From Sciurus carolinensis (lineage: Eukaryota > Chordata > Mammalia > Rodentia > Sciuridae), in the NCBI RefSeq assembly GCF_902686445.1, contig NC_062220.1, positions 112,020,643 through 112,084,642 of the forward strand: a stretch of 64,000 nt of DNA, written 5' to 3'. Position numbers and translations under genes: made by a program. This document shows positions 48,640-60,234 of the stretch, piece after piece (the first letter of the stretch is position 1; every line of letters starts with the position of its first letter). The notes below the pieces were generated by a model. It did no database searches and was not told the DNA's origin. It saw only the letters and a list, made by a program, of their open reading frames with translations.

Positions 48640-49470
48640 TATTTATATATTAACAAAGCATTCCCATTTCACATTTTTTTAAATTGATTGCCATTGACCT
48701 TTTAGTCTTTTACATTTGTCTTCTGAGTGATGGAAAGAAATCTCAACCATTATGAATATGAACCCAGTATCTGTTATTTATGTTGAAGTTATTTCTAAAA
48801 ACTATGGGTAGACTTTTAATTTTATTTCTGTCATCTTTTCATCTTATTAAATGTTTATATGTACATCTATGATTTATATGGTACATTTATTATATATGAT
48901 ACATATATATTTATGTATTTTTGCCTTTGGTGCTTTGCTTTAAAAATACTTTGACTAGGCAACAATGATGCACTAGTTCAATTACAAATGCTCCTGTTTT
49001 TATAATAAAATTATTAGTTTTTATGAACAGGATTTTAGAAACTAATTTTATACTTTACCAGTTGGTAATTCTATTATCTCAACTTCATGTAGGCTGCCGT
49101 TCTATCTTCATCCAATTTTATTTGTGTACAGAATTATTTCTGAAGTCCTATTCTGTTGAATTAATCTTTCTGTTTATTCCTGATCACATTATATAATTAT
49201 TTTAGTTTCATTACACATTTTAATGCCTGGTTAGACTATATCACCCCCATATTTATTTTAAGATGTTCTTTCTTCTCTTTTGTGTTTATTCATCCAGATG
49301 AACTTTAGGACACTTTCATTTAATTGTGATTTTTCCAACTCTATTAATGATATAAGCTTATTTGTGAAGACATGATATTTTCTCCATGTACAATATATAT
49401 TTTTCTGCTTATTCACCTATTCTGTTATATCTCTCAGCAAAATTCTGTAGTTGTTTTCTTATTTTCTTGT
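48640..49470 (-). mobile_element. Old L1M/HAL1-like fragment
   Basis: T-rich reverse LINE sequence including 'atgcctggttagactatatcacccccatatttattttaagatg', 'gatgaactttaggacactttcatt' and 'actctattaatgatataag', parallel to the reverse of the L1 ORF2 region 3' of the reverse transcriptase. It faces the plus-strand piece at 48,230. Confidence 0.55.
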
Positions 49471-49479
49471 TATTATTTT

Positions 49480-49990
49480 TTCAACAAATATTTCTGTATC
49501 TACTGTATGCTAGACATTGGATTATCCACTGATATGTTGCTATGAGATCTTAATAAAAACTTTTTTTTGTTGTTTCAAGTATGCAGACTACTGAGCAATA
49601 AAAATACTAAACAATTTTTCAAAATTAATTACATGAGTATTATTAGAGGTCACATAGAAGATGCTATGAGAATAACTGTGGAACTTAACAGGTGGGAGGG
49701 CCCAGAAGAGTCACACTAAAGCTGGAGCCTAAGGGGTAAGCAGGAGTTGAACATGCTTGGAGAAGCTTGTACTGTCTACAAAAGAGGTGAAGTTGTTCTA
49801 GGGAGAGGAATACGGTGAAAGCCAGGTACATGAGACCACAGAGCACATAAGGAGGTACTGCCTGGAGAATAGGCAACATGAAGTTTGGGAAATGGAGTAG
49901 GAATAGAGACAGAGGACTTTTCAGAAATTTAAAAAGATTCACACAAGGAGATGATGATGAAATGGAATAGAGGAGGGCTTGTGGGGATGA
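49480..49990 (-). mobile_element. L2 LINE fragment
   Basis: Begins 'tcaacaaatatttctgtatctactgtatgctagacattgg' (reverse L2 terminus) and continues from about 49,630 with purine-rich reverse L2 coding-region sequence ('gaagatgctatgagaataactgtgg', 'gggagggcccagaagag'). 49,550-49,620 may be a small interruption. Confidence 0.65.
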
Positions 49991-52900
49991 TGGCTAAAAC
50001 ATGATTCATTCTCACACAGTCAGTCTAAGGGCACATCGCTAAAAATATTTATTCCTACAAAATCACAATATACCTCCCCTAAAACTGCTGGTTCACCTGA
50101 ATCCTATTTTCACTTGGTCATAAAGAACTTTGCAATACACTTCGACTGCATGCCCACCATAGCAGATTATCTATAAGGACTTATTAATTATGGGGGTGAT
50201 AAAATGGAATAAAATCTATTATGACATGAGACCACATAAGAGAACCACTCACTGTCCTAAGACAAATTAGAACTAATTTTAGTGTAGCATTTGGAGTAAC
50301 TTGTTAATAGTCTAGCATCAGAAAATTGTACTTAGCTACTTTATTTAGACTAAGTATTCCAGTTCTCCTTACTTTCATAGAGATGCAAAAGAAAAAAAAA
50401 AAAGGTCTAAGTAAGAAATAAAAGTCTAGATTAACTATCAAATACTAATTTTAAGGACTGTGATATTTTCTCTGGCTTTATTGTGACATGTTTTACATTA
50501 AAAACAATCAGCACACACAATAAAACCCAACAGAAATAGCTCATAAGAAAAACCACATGTCGCTTTTTAACATAGATGCATAAACCTTAAGTAAACACTA
50601 GTAAAATGCCTACGTATTAAAGTCTAAATATTGCGACCAACAAAAATGTTTTAGGAGTGGATTAAAACTGGGAAAATGGTCTCTGTGATTTACTTGACCA
50701 AATAAGTAGACACAAATAGGAATGCCATAAATTTAAACATCGCAAGCAGCAAGGTGAGCCCTTGTGATGCCTGACACTAACCCTCACATTTACAGCTACA
50801 ATGAAACCTTAGAAATCAGCATTAGAGGCAGACTTTTCTCAAAGGACTTTCACCAACTTTATATTCACATCTTCCCTGTCAGTTGGATTCTGCCCAGCCA
50901 GCCCTGTGTAATCAGAAAGTGTCCCTTTTGTGATTTATAACCAGTTTTCACACTGTCAGTCTCCCTTAGCAAGACCACTTTTTCTGGACAGGTGAGTTAG
51001 TGGGGAATGGGACATTCAGAAACTGCCTGTTCAGCAGTTGGGTTTGCAGCTGCTCTCAATCACCTTGTCATCCCGAGGCTGCTCCAAGGCCCTGGCTAAA
51101 GAGGGCCTGGCACCCGGAAGTGACAAATGAGGGGCTCCGGGTGATTGCCATCAAGCAGTGAAAGGCAAGGGGAGTGAAAGCTTTGACTTACAGAACTACT
51201 GTACACAGCGTCACCTTCATACACGTCATATCTGTTTCATGCTTGCAAGATGAGTAACATTTTCCAGGAGCAAAACAAATCCTTCCAAGTACTGTTTCCT
51301 AAGGAGGCATCCTCTTCAAGGCCACCGACCTGTTGCCTTGCCCTGGGTTGGAGAGAACTGCAGGGTGTAGCAGCCTTTCAAAAGACATTGAAAATGTTCC
51401 TTCAGCTTAATTTTGTATTAAAATTAGATCCACTTTGAAATATGAAATAGCTGAAGTAACTAATTTGCAATGCTTCAGTGAAAAGTTTGCCAACCCTAAT
51501 TAACTCCTCCAGTCTCACAAGATTTTTTCAGTTGGCCCAGAAACATGTCTATAAGAATTCTGAAGAGAAATTAAGTCCTATTAGTGTCACACGTGGTAAC
51601 AAAGAGGCAAGTAGAAAAATCAAACCTTTACCAAGAGTGATTGTTAACCAAGAGATGGCAATAAAGGCTGTGTACCCAGAATAACACTGTCATTTGTAAT
51701 TTATTACCTCATGAGGCATATGGGTGTTTTGCTTCATGTGTATCACATTTTAATTTCTGAGTTTTCCAAAATGTTTGAAATGAAAGATAACATCATAAGA
51801 AGAAACAAACCTTTTAAAAATTTTTCTCAATCAAATATTTAGGTGATGTTACATAGGGATTTGGCTTGTGCTTTCCTTCCAAAGGGTTTTATGAAAATTA
51901 AAAGGAAATGAAGAAAAAGGACTATTCAAAAATAAGAAAACCTGTTTGTAGGTCTTAAAATTCATCTAATCCTTTCCCCATCATTCTAATGCTTGTGCAC
52001 TTCAAAATCACTAACTGTCCCAAATTTATTTCCTTTACCAATTACTTGAAGTTAATCCTACCAGATTCAACAGCCCTGAGAGATGAAAAAATACATTATT
52101 TATTACAAATAATTATTTCTTCCTGTGTTCTTGGAATGTCTGAAATTTTATTATAAGCATCTTTCGTCTTGCAACATTTTATACTGCATGAAATTCCAAA
52201 TTCTAGTAATAAATAATAATGCTTTTTCTATGCCCTTTTAATGAATGTACCTTTACAGAAGAGTTGAAATGATAAAAAATAAAAGCCTTAGCAAAACTCA
52301 GACTGCCAAAATTGTATCTGAAAGAGGAAGAAATTCTCTTTTATTTGAGACAAAATAAGTGGCCATAAGTTTTAGTGGATGCACCCAATCCCTTGCATGT
52401 TTGAGCATTGCCTGAAGGCTCAATCTGAGGGAAGGTTCTGTTATCCTAACATTGAGAAGCCTAGTTAGTAAGGGAATTTGATGCTTTTATCCAATATGCA
52501 TAAATATCACCTTTTTGAAAATGATTGCCATATATCTTATACATACTTTCTGTGTTTAAGTTTGTCCTACTTTTCATCTTGCTTTTTATGTTGTATATTT
52601 TTTAAATAATTTTAGAATCTGAAATTATTAGAATACATGGATCTCATTTTAGATTTTATAAGTTGCTCCTAGGTATATTTTACATGCATATAATATCAAA
52701 GTTAAAAACAGTACTTCCTTGATTCCTTTTATAAAATATGAGAACTTTGATACATTTGCTCCACCACACACACCTCACCTTTGTTTTGTTCTATAATAAC
52801 TTAATATGCCTTACACAATCAATCTTTAAAAATTGTATTTCAGGGAAGGACTATATATCTCAGAGACCCACAAAACTTTGCTTCTGTTTTTATACCATGA

Positions 52901-53825
52901 ACTTTCTGCCAAATGATTCTCTGTTGAATTATTCTAAATATGATGGTAGCACTATCAGGTGGTAGCTCTCACCCTTTCAAAAGTCCCATCAAAATTTCTA
53001 TATCATGAAAAAATAGGGAAAACTGTGTAATCACTGGAGAAGAAGTGCTTTATTCCATTTGTGCTGTTGTATGTGTCAACAGAACCACAGTCCTTTCTCC
53101 TAACCATCAGTAAAGTGAAATATGGTATTCTCATAGAGAGTAAAGCCCACACACCATAGGCAGCATTCATCCTCTGTGGGAGTATATCAAGATTCTATCA
53201 GTGTTTGAAAACACCCAAGCCCCAGCAACTGTGACCAGTATCTAATCTCAGAAATATTGTATAGAATGTGAGTACAATGAAATATGTACAAGTCTAATTA
53301 ATGAAGCAAATTATGTTGGTATAAAAACACTGTACATAGAGGAAGTAGTTACACTGGAATAAGGAAACAGACACCCAGCATCTGAGTCCTCATGGTCACC
53401 TGCGCATGCTCCCAGGAGGGAGAGGATATCTTCACAGCTACCCAAGCCCGTGTCTGCCTGTGTCAGATCTGATAGATCAAAAATATACATCACTTCCCCA
53501 CATTCCAGATTCACAGAAAAACATTCTACCAAAATTCAGCTTCCATTTACTTGACTCACTTAACAAATGCCCTTATCTGTCCACTCAGACATTCTGTTCT
53601 GCCTGACAGATGCATTTCTCATCATGAACTCAGGAGTTGTCATTTTACATATCACACTCTATCAGCTGGTTTAATGTGAGTCTCCCATTGAAAAATGAGT
53701 CTCCCCTCAGCTAATTGACAAAATCAGGATTCTGAGAGTAGGATACAGGGTCAGACACTGCAGTAGTGAGCCATGTCTGCCCAATACTCAAGACCTTGAG
53801 AGCCTACTTTGATAGCCAACATCTT
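49991..53825. other. Longest repeat-poor stretch; no exon proven
   Basis: No transposon family recognised over almost 4 kb apart from short A-runs. 50,860-51,250 is GC-richer and holds a consensus-like 5' splice motif (acag/gtgagtta at 50,989), with no companion acceptor or coding frame that I can defend. 53,330-53,610 has open frames on both strands without recognisable content. Confidence 0.45.
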
Positions 53826-54066
53826 GGATTTTCATCCCTCAGAATGCACAAGAGAAGACATTATTGTAAAATGCAGATTTGGGGTAATAATGATATGTCA
53901 AGGCAGGTTCACTGATTATAATAAATGTGCCACTCTAATAGAGAAAGTTGACATTGGGAGAGGTTGTGAGAATGCAGAGGGCAGGCAGTATATGGGCGAT
54001 CTCTCTACCATCTGCTCAATTTTGCTGTAAACCTAAAACTACTTTTAAAAACAAAAGTATATTAAA
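53826..54066 (+). mobile_element. L1M 3' end
   Basis: 'aggcagtatatgggcgatctctctaccatctgctcaattttgctgtaaacctaaaactacttttaaaaa' is the well-known old-L1 3'UTR end ('tatatgggaactctgtactttctgctcaattttgctgtgaacctaaaactgctctaaaaa'). Confidence 0.8.
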
Positions 54067-54499
54067 AATGTCATGGTTTAAATAGTAGTTAGAAAGTAGT
54101 GGTTATTTAAACATGAAATACTTTACATCGGATTACTGCATGTATTGATAAACTAAGATTTAAATAAATACTTATGAAAGAAACGGCACCCACACACAAA
54201 TTATGTTATCCTAACTCCGGTAACAAGAAGGTCTATGTTTATTTGAGATGCACTTTCACATGTCTGACCTATCTTTGGTCATGGATTATAACTGGCTTAG
54301 TTTGACAGGAATTGCTTTTTGCCATCATCTTTTTCTCAAGGAAAACCTGAAATGCAAGCTAAAGTATAATTTACTACATTGAAAGTTCTCACTCCCAATC
54401 ATGCATATTGCATGGTGAAAACATGATTGACAGAGTTGAGTGTGGATCGAGCAGGTAGTCCTAGGAGAGCATCTCTCCAGGTGAGTCCTGAGGACCAGC

Positions 54500-54880
54500 A
54501 TCAAAATACCTGACAAGAAAAACTTACAGAAAAAAAAGTTTATTTTGACTTGCAGTTTCAAAATTTCAGTTCATGATTGGCCAAATCCATTGCTTTTGGC
54601 CCAAGATAAGGCAGAATATCACAGTGTAAGAGTGTGGTGAAGAAGCAGCGCTCTACATGTGGTGGCTCTTCTCTCTTCTTCTTTTGAAGAAGAGAGAGCT
54701 AAGACAAGAGAATATATGGAAGATGAACCCTTCCTGAGCATCCCTCCAGTTATCCACCTCTTCCAGCAATGTGCCTGCCTTTGTTACCACCCAGTTAGTC
54801 CATTCAAATTAAGATGTACTGATTTGGTTACAGGTTCTATAATGCAGTAATATCACCTCTCAATGTTCTTGCATTAACAC
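54500..54880 (-). mobile_element. MaLR 3' LTR of the element at 54.5-56.6 kb
   Basis: Reverse MaLR LTR: 'atcaaaatacctgacaagaaaaacttacag', 'cagttcatgattggcc', 'aaggcagaatatcacagtgtaagagtgtgg', 'aatattcttgcattaac' type end. The first ~25 bp expected by comparison with the 5' LTR are missing or diverged. Confidence 0.78.
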
Positions 54881-56158
54881 AATGCAAAGTGCATTTAGTC
54901 TAACTCCCAAAGTTCCAGCCTTGCCCAAAAGTCCAAGTCCAAGTCTCATCTGAAATTCAAAGCAAATTTTGACTATTGGCTCCTACAATGATCACAAGCA
55001 AGTTACATATATACAATATACAATGGTACAGAGTAAACATTCACATTTGAAAAGGGAGGAATAAGAACAAAACCTAGTGGGGCAAACAAGTCTTATAATT
55101 CTGCATGTGGCATCTGTGTTACATGGTAGAGAGATGTGATCTCCAGAATGCTTGGGCAGCCCCAACCCTTTGCCTTTGTCAGTTGTAGCACATATGCCCT
55201 CTCTTAGCCTGGTTCTTTCAACAGTCAATAGTTTTCCACAGCAGAAAGTTTATATAACTGGCATCTCTTAATTCCTAGAATCTCCATTCCAGTTTTGACT
55301 TCCCCTGCACATCCTTACTCATCACCATCTCAGGGGCAGATCATAGGATCACAGAGATTCAGAGCCTACTACACTTTGCCTAGTCTTCCAGACTTTCCTT
55401 TGAAATTGTGATGGAATTCTCCATGATTCCTTAACTCTAACATCCCACATTCCTGCTGAACCACCACCACATGGATTATACCAAGGTATGTTGCAAGCTA
55501 GAGCTAAAGGCCAACCCCTGGGACTCTAGCTGCACCAGTCTCTGAGTTCCTGGGTAGTTGAGTATAGTCAAACAACTTCATAGTCCCCCCACCCCCGTCA
55601 AGCAGGGGACCTCTATAGTCTCTTTTAGAAGGAGTTTTATCTTCTACATCCTTGAGTCTGCAATTTGGATGGTTTGGCCAATTTCTGAGATTCCCTCAAG
55701 GTATCTTTCTTATTATCTGTCTTCAAAGTATTTAGCATCTCTTTAGTGGCTGTAATATCCTTCATAATTTCTCCTTCCTTGGCCCCAATTTTACATGTGT
55801 TTTTCTGGTGAAATTGCAAGTTTTGAAAATCCTCCTTCTCTGCTTTCTGCCACTGATTCTCACAAGAAACCTCACAAAAAGCTTCCAGCAACATCCATGC
55901 CACTGTCTGAATGCTGTGCTTCCTTATAATTTTCTATGCCAGATTAATAAATCACCTTATTCAGTTTCACCGAAAGTCTCAAGACATGGACAATATGTAG
56001 GCAACATTTTTGACGGAATATGACATGAATGGTATCTAGTCCAATCTCTAGTAGAATCTTCATTCCATTCTGAAACCTCATGAGCACAGTTTTTACTGTT
56101 CAGAACCACATTTTGTGCTTACTTATAGCAACAATTACACCGCTGGTACCAATTAAAG
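54881..56158 (-). mobile_element. MaLR internal region, degenerate
   Basis: The left part ('ctcccaaagttccagc ... aagtctcatctgaaattcaaagcaa ... aagcaagttacatatatacaatatacaatggtacag') is the reverse of the standard MaLR/THE1-type internal 3' region. The right end, read on the minus strand directly after the LTR, has a primer-binding-site-like tggtaccagcggtg and then 'gttgctataagtaagcacaaaatgtgg', as in MaLR internal starts. No gag-like frame survives; an 88-codon minus-strand frame at 55,903-55,637 (Lys/Glu-rich, low complexity) may be a remnant but has no recognisable domain. MaLR elements lack pol and rely on related ERVL enzymes. Confidence 0.75.
56139..56154 (-). other. Primer-binding-site-like sequence
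   Basis: On the minus strand ttggtaccagcggtg lies four bases inside the LTR end. ERVL-related elements usually carry a leucine-tRNA-type site beginning TGGT at this place. Confidence 0.55.
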
Positions 56159-56584
56159 TGTTAGTCAGATTTTCATTGCTCTGACTAAAATGCCTGACTA
56201 GAACAACATACAGGATGAAAGTTTACTTGGGCTCACAGTTTCAGAAGTTCAGTCCATAGTCAGCCTACTCCATTACTTTTGGCTCAGGATAGGCAGAATA
56301 TCATGGTGAAAGTATGTGGTAGAGGAATGGTATTCCCTCATGGTAGAAGAAGAGGGAGAGCAAGGAGAAAGGAAAACAAAGAAGATAAACTCTTCCAGGA
56401 TACAACCTCAGTGACCCACCTCCTCTGTCAACTCCACATTTGTCTACAGGTACCATTCAGTTAGTTCATTCAAACTAGGATTGACTGATTAGGTTACAGT
56501 CCCCATAATGCAATAATTTTACCTATAAATGTTCCTTCATCACTAGAAACTTTTTGTGGGACATCACATATCCAAATCATAGCA
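56159..56584 (-). mobile_element. MaLR 5' LTR
   Basis: Plus strand 'tgttagtcagattttcattgctctgactaaaatgcctgac ... ggctcaggataggcagaatatcatgg ... catatccaaatcatagca': a complete reverse MaLR LTR of 426 bp with TG...CA ends. It shares orientation and much sequence with 54,500-54,880. Confidence 0.88.
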
Positions 56585-57339
56585 TGACCCAATCAGGCGA
56601 GTCCTTTTTAAGAGAGTCTAGCCCTTCTCTGAATGGAAAGGTTCATAGTGAGAGATTTTCCTGCAGTACTTAAAGAAGCAAATAGACCTATTGTGAACTG
56701 CCTATGGAGGAACCACATGGTTAGAACCTCTAGCCTAGTAATGTAGAGCAATTTATGGTCATCAACCAACAAGAAAACAAGGACTTCATTCCTAAAAGCC
56801 AAAGGAATTTAATTCTGCTGCAAATTAAAATGCACTTGAAAATGAATTATTTTCTAGTAAATCTACAGAATGCAACCTGACCAACTTCTTAATGTCAGCC
56901 TGGTGACATCTGTAGCAATGTTTAGATTCCCCCACCCACAGAAACAATGAAATAACATGAGCCATGAATCTGTGGCAAGTTGTCATGCCACAGTACCCAG
57001 TGTATCTCATCATCAAGGTAACTTTGCCAACATTTTTAAAACTATGTATAATATCTTTGTAAAATCATAATCATTGAAAATTATCTAATGGTTTCTCTAT
57101 ATGTATTGAGTGATCACAAATTCATTAATTTAGTGAATTATCCCAGATTTTTAAAGACTCTGTTGAATCAGATAAAATTTTTTAGGGTTTGTTTACCCAA
57201 GCTCATTACTCTTATAAATCTAATTTTCTATTCTTATATTGTCCTACTGGGTTTGAAATTAAAGTCAGACCAACTACATGAAATTAATTGAGAATTTTTT
57301 CTCTATTTAACCATATTTTCTTGTGTAAAATAGAAGTCA

Positions 57340-58290
57340 TTGGTTTTATAAAATTTGGTGAGAAATCACTTATAAAATCACAAGCATGTTCTTGTGTGTT
57401 TTAGAGGTGAAATAACTTGACTATAAGTTTAATTGCTTCCATATATGTTGTTTCAACTAAATTTTTCTATTTTCCCTTAGACCAGTTTTAGGTTGCATAT
57501 TTTCTTTAAAAATTTATCCATTTCTTCTAGAATTATAAATGTATTATATTATTCATAATAGTCTAATTATTTTTTAAATTATTTTTTGTTTATTTCCTAC
57601 TTTTCATGTTGTATTTGTTTTCTCTTTTATCTATATAATCTTTTATTTATATTTTCAAAGAATCAGCATTTAAATTATTAATATTCTCTATTTTATTATG
57701 AGAGTTCTGTTTTCAATGAGTTCTAGCCTTATTAAATTGTTCCTGTTTATTTATTTAGGTGTTGATATTTTCTAATGTGAATTCAGCATGCAACTTTATT
57801 TCTTTCCTATGTATCTTATATCTCTATTAGGATTTTGGGTCATATTCTAAAATATTGGACATGTATTATTTTATTATTCACTTTTAATAATTTTGGAATT
57901 TCCCTTCCAATAGCCATTTAATCCAAGACATATTGAGTAGTATAATATATAGTTTCCAGATTCATGGTCAGTTTAGCCATATTTTTTGAGTAGTATAATA
58001 TATAGTTTCCAGATTCATGGTCAGTTTAACCATATTTTTTAATGTTTAAGTATTATGAGTAATTAATATCCTATTAATTATTTAAAGTGTATTGAGGTTT
58101 CTTCTGAGGTTTAGCATGTGCTTAAGTAATAAGTCCACATATTTTTTAATTGGGTTACTTATATTTTCTAATACCACTTTTTAAAAGTTCTCCTAGTACC
58201 TATAGTTAAGTTCATTTTAAAGTAAATTAGCATAAATTCTAATAAATCATTTATTAATTTAATTATTCCACTAAGATCCATAACACTATT
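57340..58290 (-). mobile_element. Old L1M fragment (ORF2 region), reverse
   Basis: T-rich reverse LINE sequence. 'atgtgaattcagcatgcaactttatttc' and 'ccatttaatccaagacatattgagtagtataatatatagtttccagatt' correspond to the reverse of ORF2 between endonuclease and reverse transcriptase. It contains the 53-bp tandem duplication at 57,935-58,040. Confidence 0.65.
57935..58040. repeat. 53-bp tandem duplication
   Basis: Units 57,935-57,987 and 57,988-58,040 are directly adjacent and differ by a single base (tagcc versus taacc). The unit is L1M sequence. Confidence 0.95.
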
Positions 58291-58389
58291 GAAGAGATGC
58301 TATAAAAATTTATTATAATAAAAACAATAATGACAGGAAATAAAGAAAAAAGGGTAAGACTTTAGCTTTAAGTAATTAGTAGGAAATTA

Positions 58390-59110
58390 ATTAAAGATCT
58401 AACTGTAAGACCTGAAACTTTGAAACTGGTAGAGGAAAACACAGTGACATGGGCAAAAACTTCCTGAAGTCATTCCTCCAGTAACTCAGAAAATAATATT
58501 GAGAAGTGATAAACCGGGTGGCATCAAATTAAAAAGCTTCTGCACAAAAAAGGAAATGTTAAGAGAGTGAAGAAACAGCCTACAGAATGGGATAAAATAT
58601 TTGCCAACTAGTCTTTCAACTAGACTAATATCCAGAATAAAAAACTTACTACCAAAAAATCTCACAAATAGCCCAATCAATAAATTGTTAAATGAAATGA
58701 ACACTTCTCAAAAGAAGAAGTAAAAATGGCCAGTAATTATATGATAAAAAGGTTCAACATCATTAGCCAATTGGGGGAAATGCAGTAGAACCTACAATGA
58801 GATTCCATCTCACCTCAGTCAAATGGCAAACCTAAAGAATACAAACAAAAAAAATCTTGATAAGGATGCAAGGAAAGAGGAACTCATACACTGTTGGTGG
58901 AATGTAAATTACTATAGTCACCATGGAAATCAATACGCAAATTCCTCAATAAAACAAAAATAGAACTACCTTATGATTCAGATATACCACACCTCAGTAT
59001 ATATCTGAAAGAATTAAAATCAGTATATTATGGAGATACCTGAATACCCATGTTTATCACAGCACAATTTACAAAATCCAAGTTATGAAATCAATCTAGG
59101 TACCTTTCAG
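58390..59110 (+). mobile_element. Old L1M fragment, part 1
   Basis: ORF2 3' phrases: 'caaattaaaaagcttctgcacaaaaaaggaaat', 'aacagcctacagaatgggataaaatatttgcc', 'atgagattccatctcacc', 'ggtgg..atgtaaattactatagtcaccatgg', ending at 'caatctaggtacctttcag'. It resumes at 59,467. Confidence 0.85.
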
Positions 59111-59466
59111 TGGGAAGTCATCCTTACCTAGCAGAATCAGGCGGTTCCCTGTCTAGTTTCCCTGAGAGAATGGTTCCCCTAACTCCTCCCTGTCTTGTCC
59201 ATCACAGAAGAAGCTCCTCCTGGTCTTGCCCCCTTTACCTGTCTTTCTATAAATAAAAGAGAGTTAAGCTACTCCAGGTTGTTGTTAGAGGCCAGAGCTG
59301 GTATGACAAGACCTGTCATGCCCCCTCTCATTTAAAAAGAGTATTGGCTCTGGTATGTTTATTGAGAGATAATTTTTGGGTAATTGAGTGATATATAGCT
59401 AACATCTTCCTCCAGCAGTTAACCCTTTTCCCATCCAAGTGGGACATGGTAGAGAGGCCCTCCACA
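59111..59466 (+). mobile_element. Unclassified solo LTR-like insertion inside L1M
   Basis: A 356-bp GC-richer block with TG...CA ends separates L1 sequences that are adjacent in other copies. It holds a TATAAATAAAAG stretch at 59,249-59,260 that could act as TATA box or poly(A) signal in plus orientation; the minus strand also has an AATAAA, so orientation is tentative. Flanking L1 bases look duplicated imperfectly (cctttca and cctgtca). I do not recognise the family. Confidence 0.65.
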
Positions 59467-59875
59467 CCTGTCAACAGATGAGTGGATAAAGAAAATGTGG
59501 CGTATGTACAAACAATGAAGAATTATTAAACCACAAAGAAGTAATAAATATGTTATTTGCAGGAAAATGAATGAAACAGGAGATCTTCAAGTTAAGTCAA
59601 ATAAGCTAGACTCAGAAAGATGGGTGTTGCATGTTTTCTTTCATATTTAGAATCTAGGGAGGAAGAAAGTTGACATGGAAGTAGAAGGAACACTACTACA
59701 GAAGAGGAAGGGACCATAGGTGTGTGGGTGTGTTGGCAGGAGAGGAGAGAATAAGGGGGACAATGGGGGGTTGAAAGGATCAAAATCTATTATATGCATG
59801 TATGAATATACCACAAAGAAGTCATTATACTGTATAATTTATACATAGTAATAAAAAATTTAATTTCAGTATGGG
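59467..59875 (+). mobile_element. Old L1M fragment, part 2 (ORF2 end and 3'UTR)
   Basis: 'tcaacagatgagtggataaagaaaatgtggcgtatgtac', 'gaagaattattaaacc', 'gaagtcattatactgtataattta'. This is the continuation of 58,390-59,110 after the nested insertion. Confidence 0.85.
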
Positions 59876-60234
59876 TTTTAGTCTACTGGGGCTGCAGAAA
59901 TAACATACCATAAACTGGATGACTTATAAATAAAGCAGATTTATTTCCAATAGTTTTGGAGGTTGAAAGTCCAAGGTTAAAACACCAGCAGGATTGGTGT
60001 CTGGTGAGATCCTACTTCTGGTTTGTACAGGGCACCTTCTGTCTGTGTCCTCACAGGGTAGAAAAAGCAAGAGTTTTTCTCCAACCTAATTCATAAGAGC
60101 ACTGATCTTATTTATGCAGGTTTTGCCTCTTGGACTAATTACTTCCCACAGGCTCCATCTCCTAATACAATTATCATGGCATTGAGGATTTCAACAGAAT
60201 TTTAAAGGAAAACACAAATATTAGGGCTACAGCA
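59876..60234 (-). mobile_element. MLT1-type LTR
   Basis: Reverse MLT1 order: 'ttttagtctactggggctgcagaaataacataccataaactgg', 'tttggaggttgaaagtccaagg', 'ggtgtctggtgagatcctacttctgg', 'gtgtcctcacaggg', 'cccacaggctccatctcctaatac', 'tagggctacagca'. A nearly complete LTR. Confidence 0.88.

Noticed and set aside
50980..51000. Exon ending at a splice donor
   Set aside because: A single consensus-like donor without acceptor, frame or second exon is expected by chance in 64 kb.
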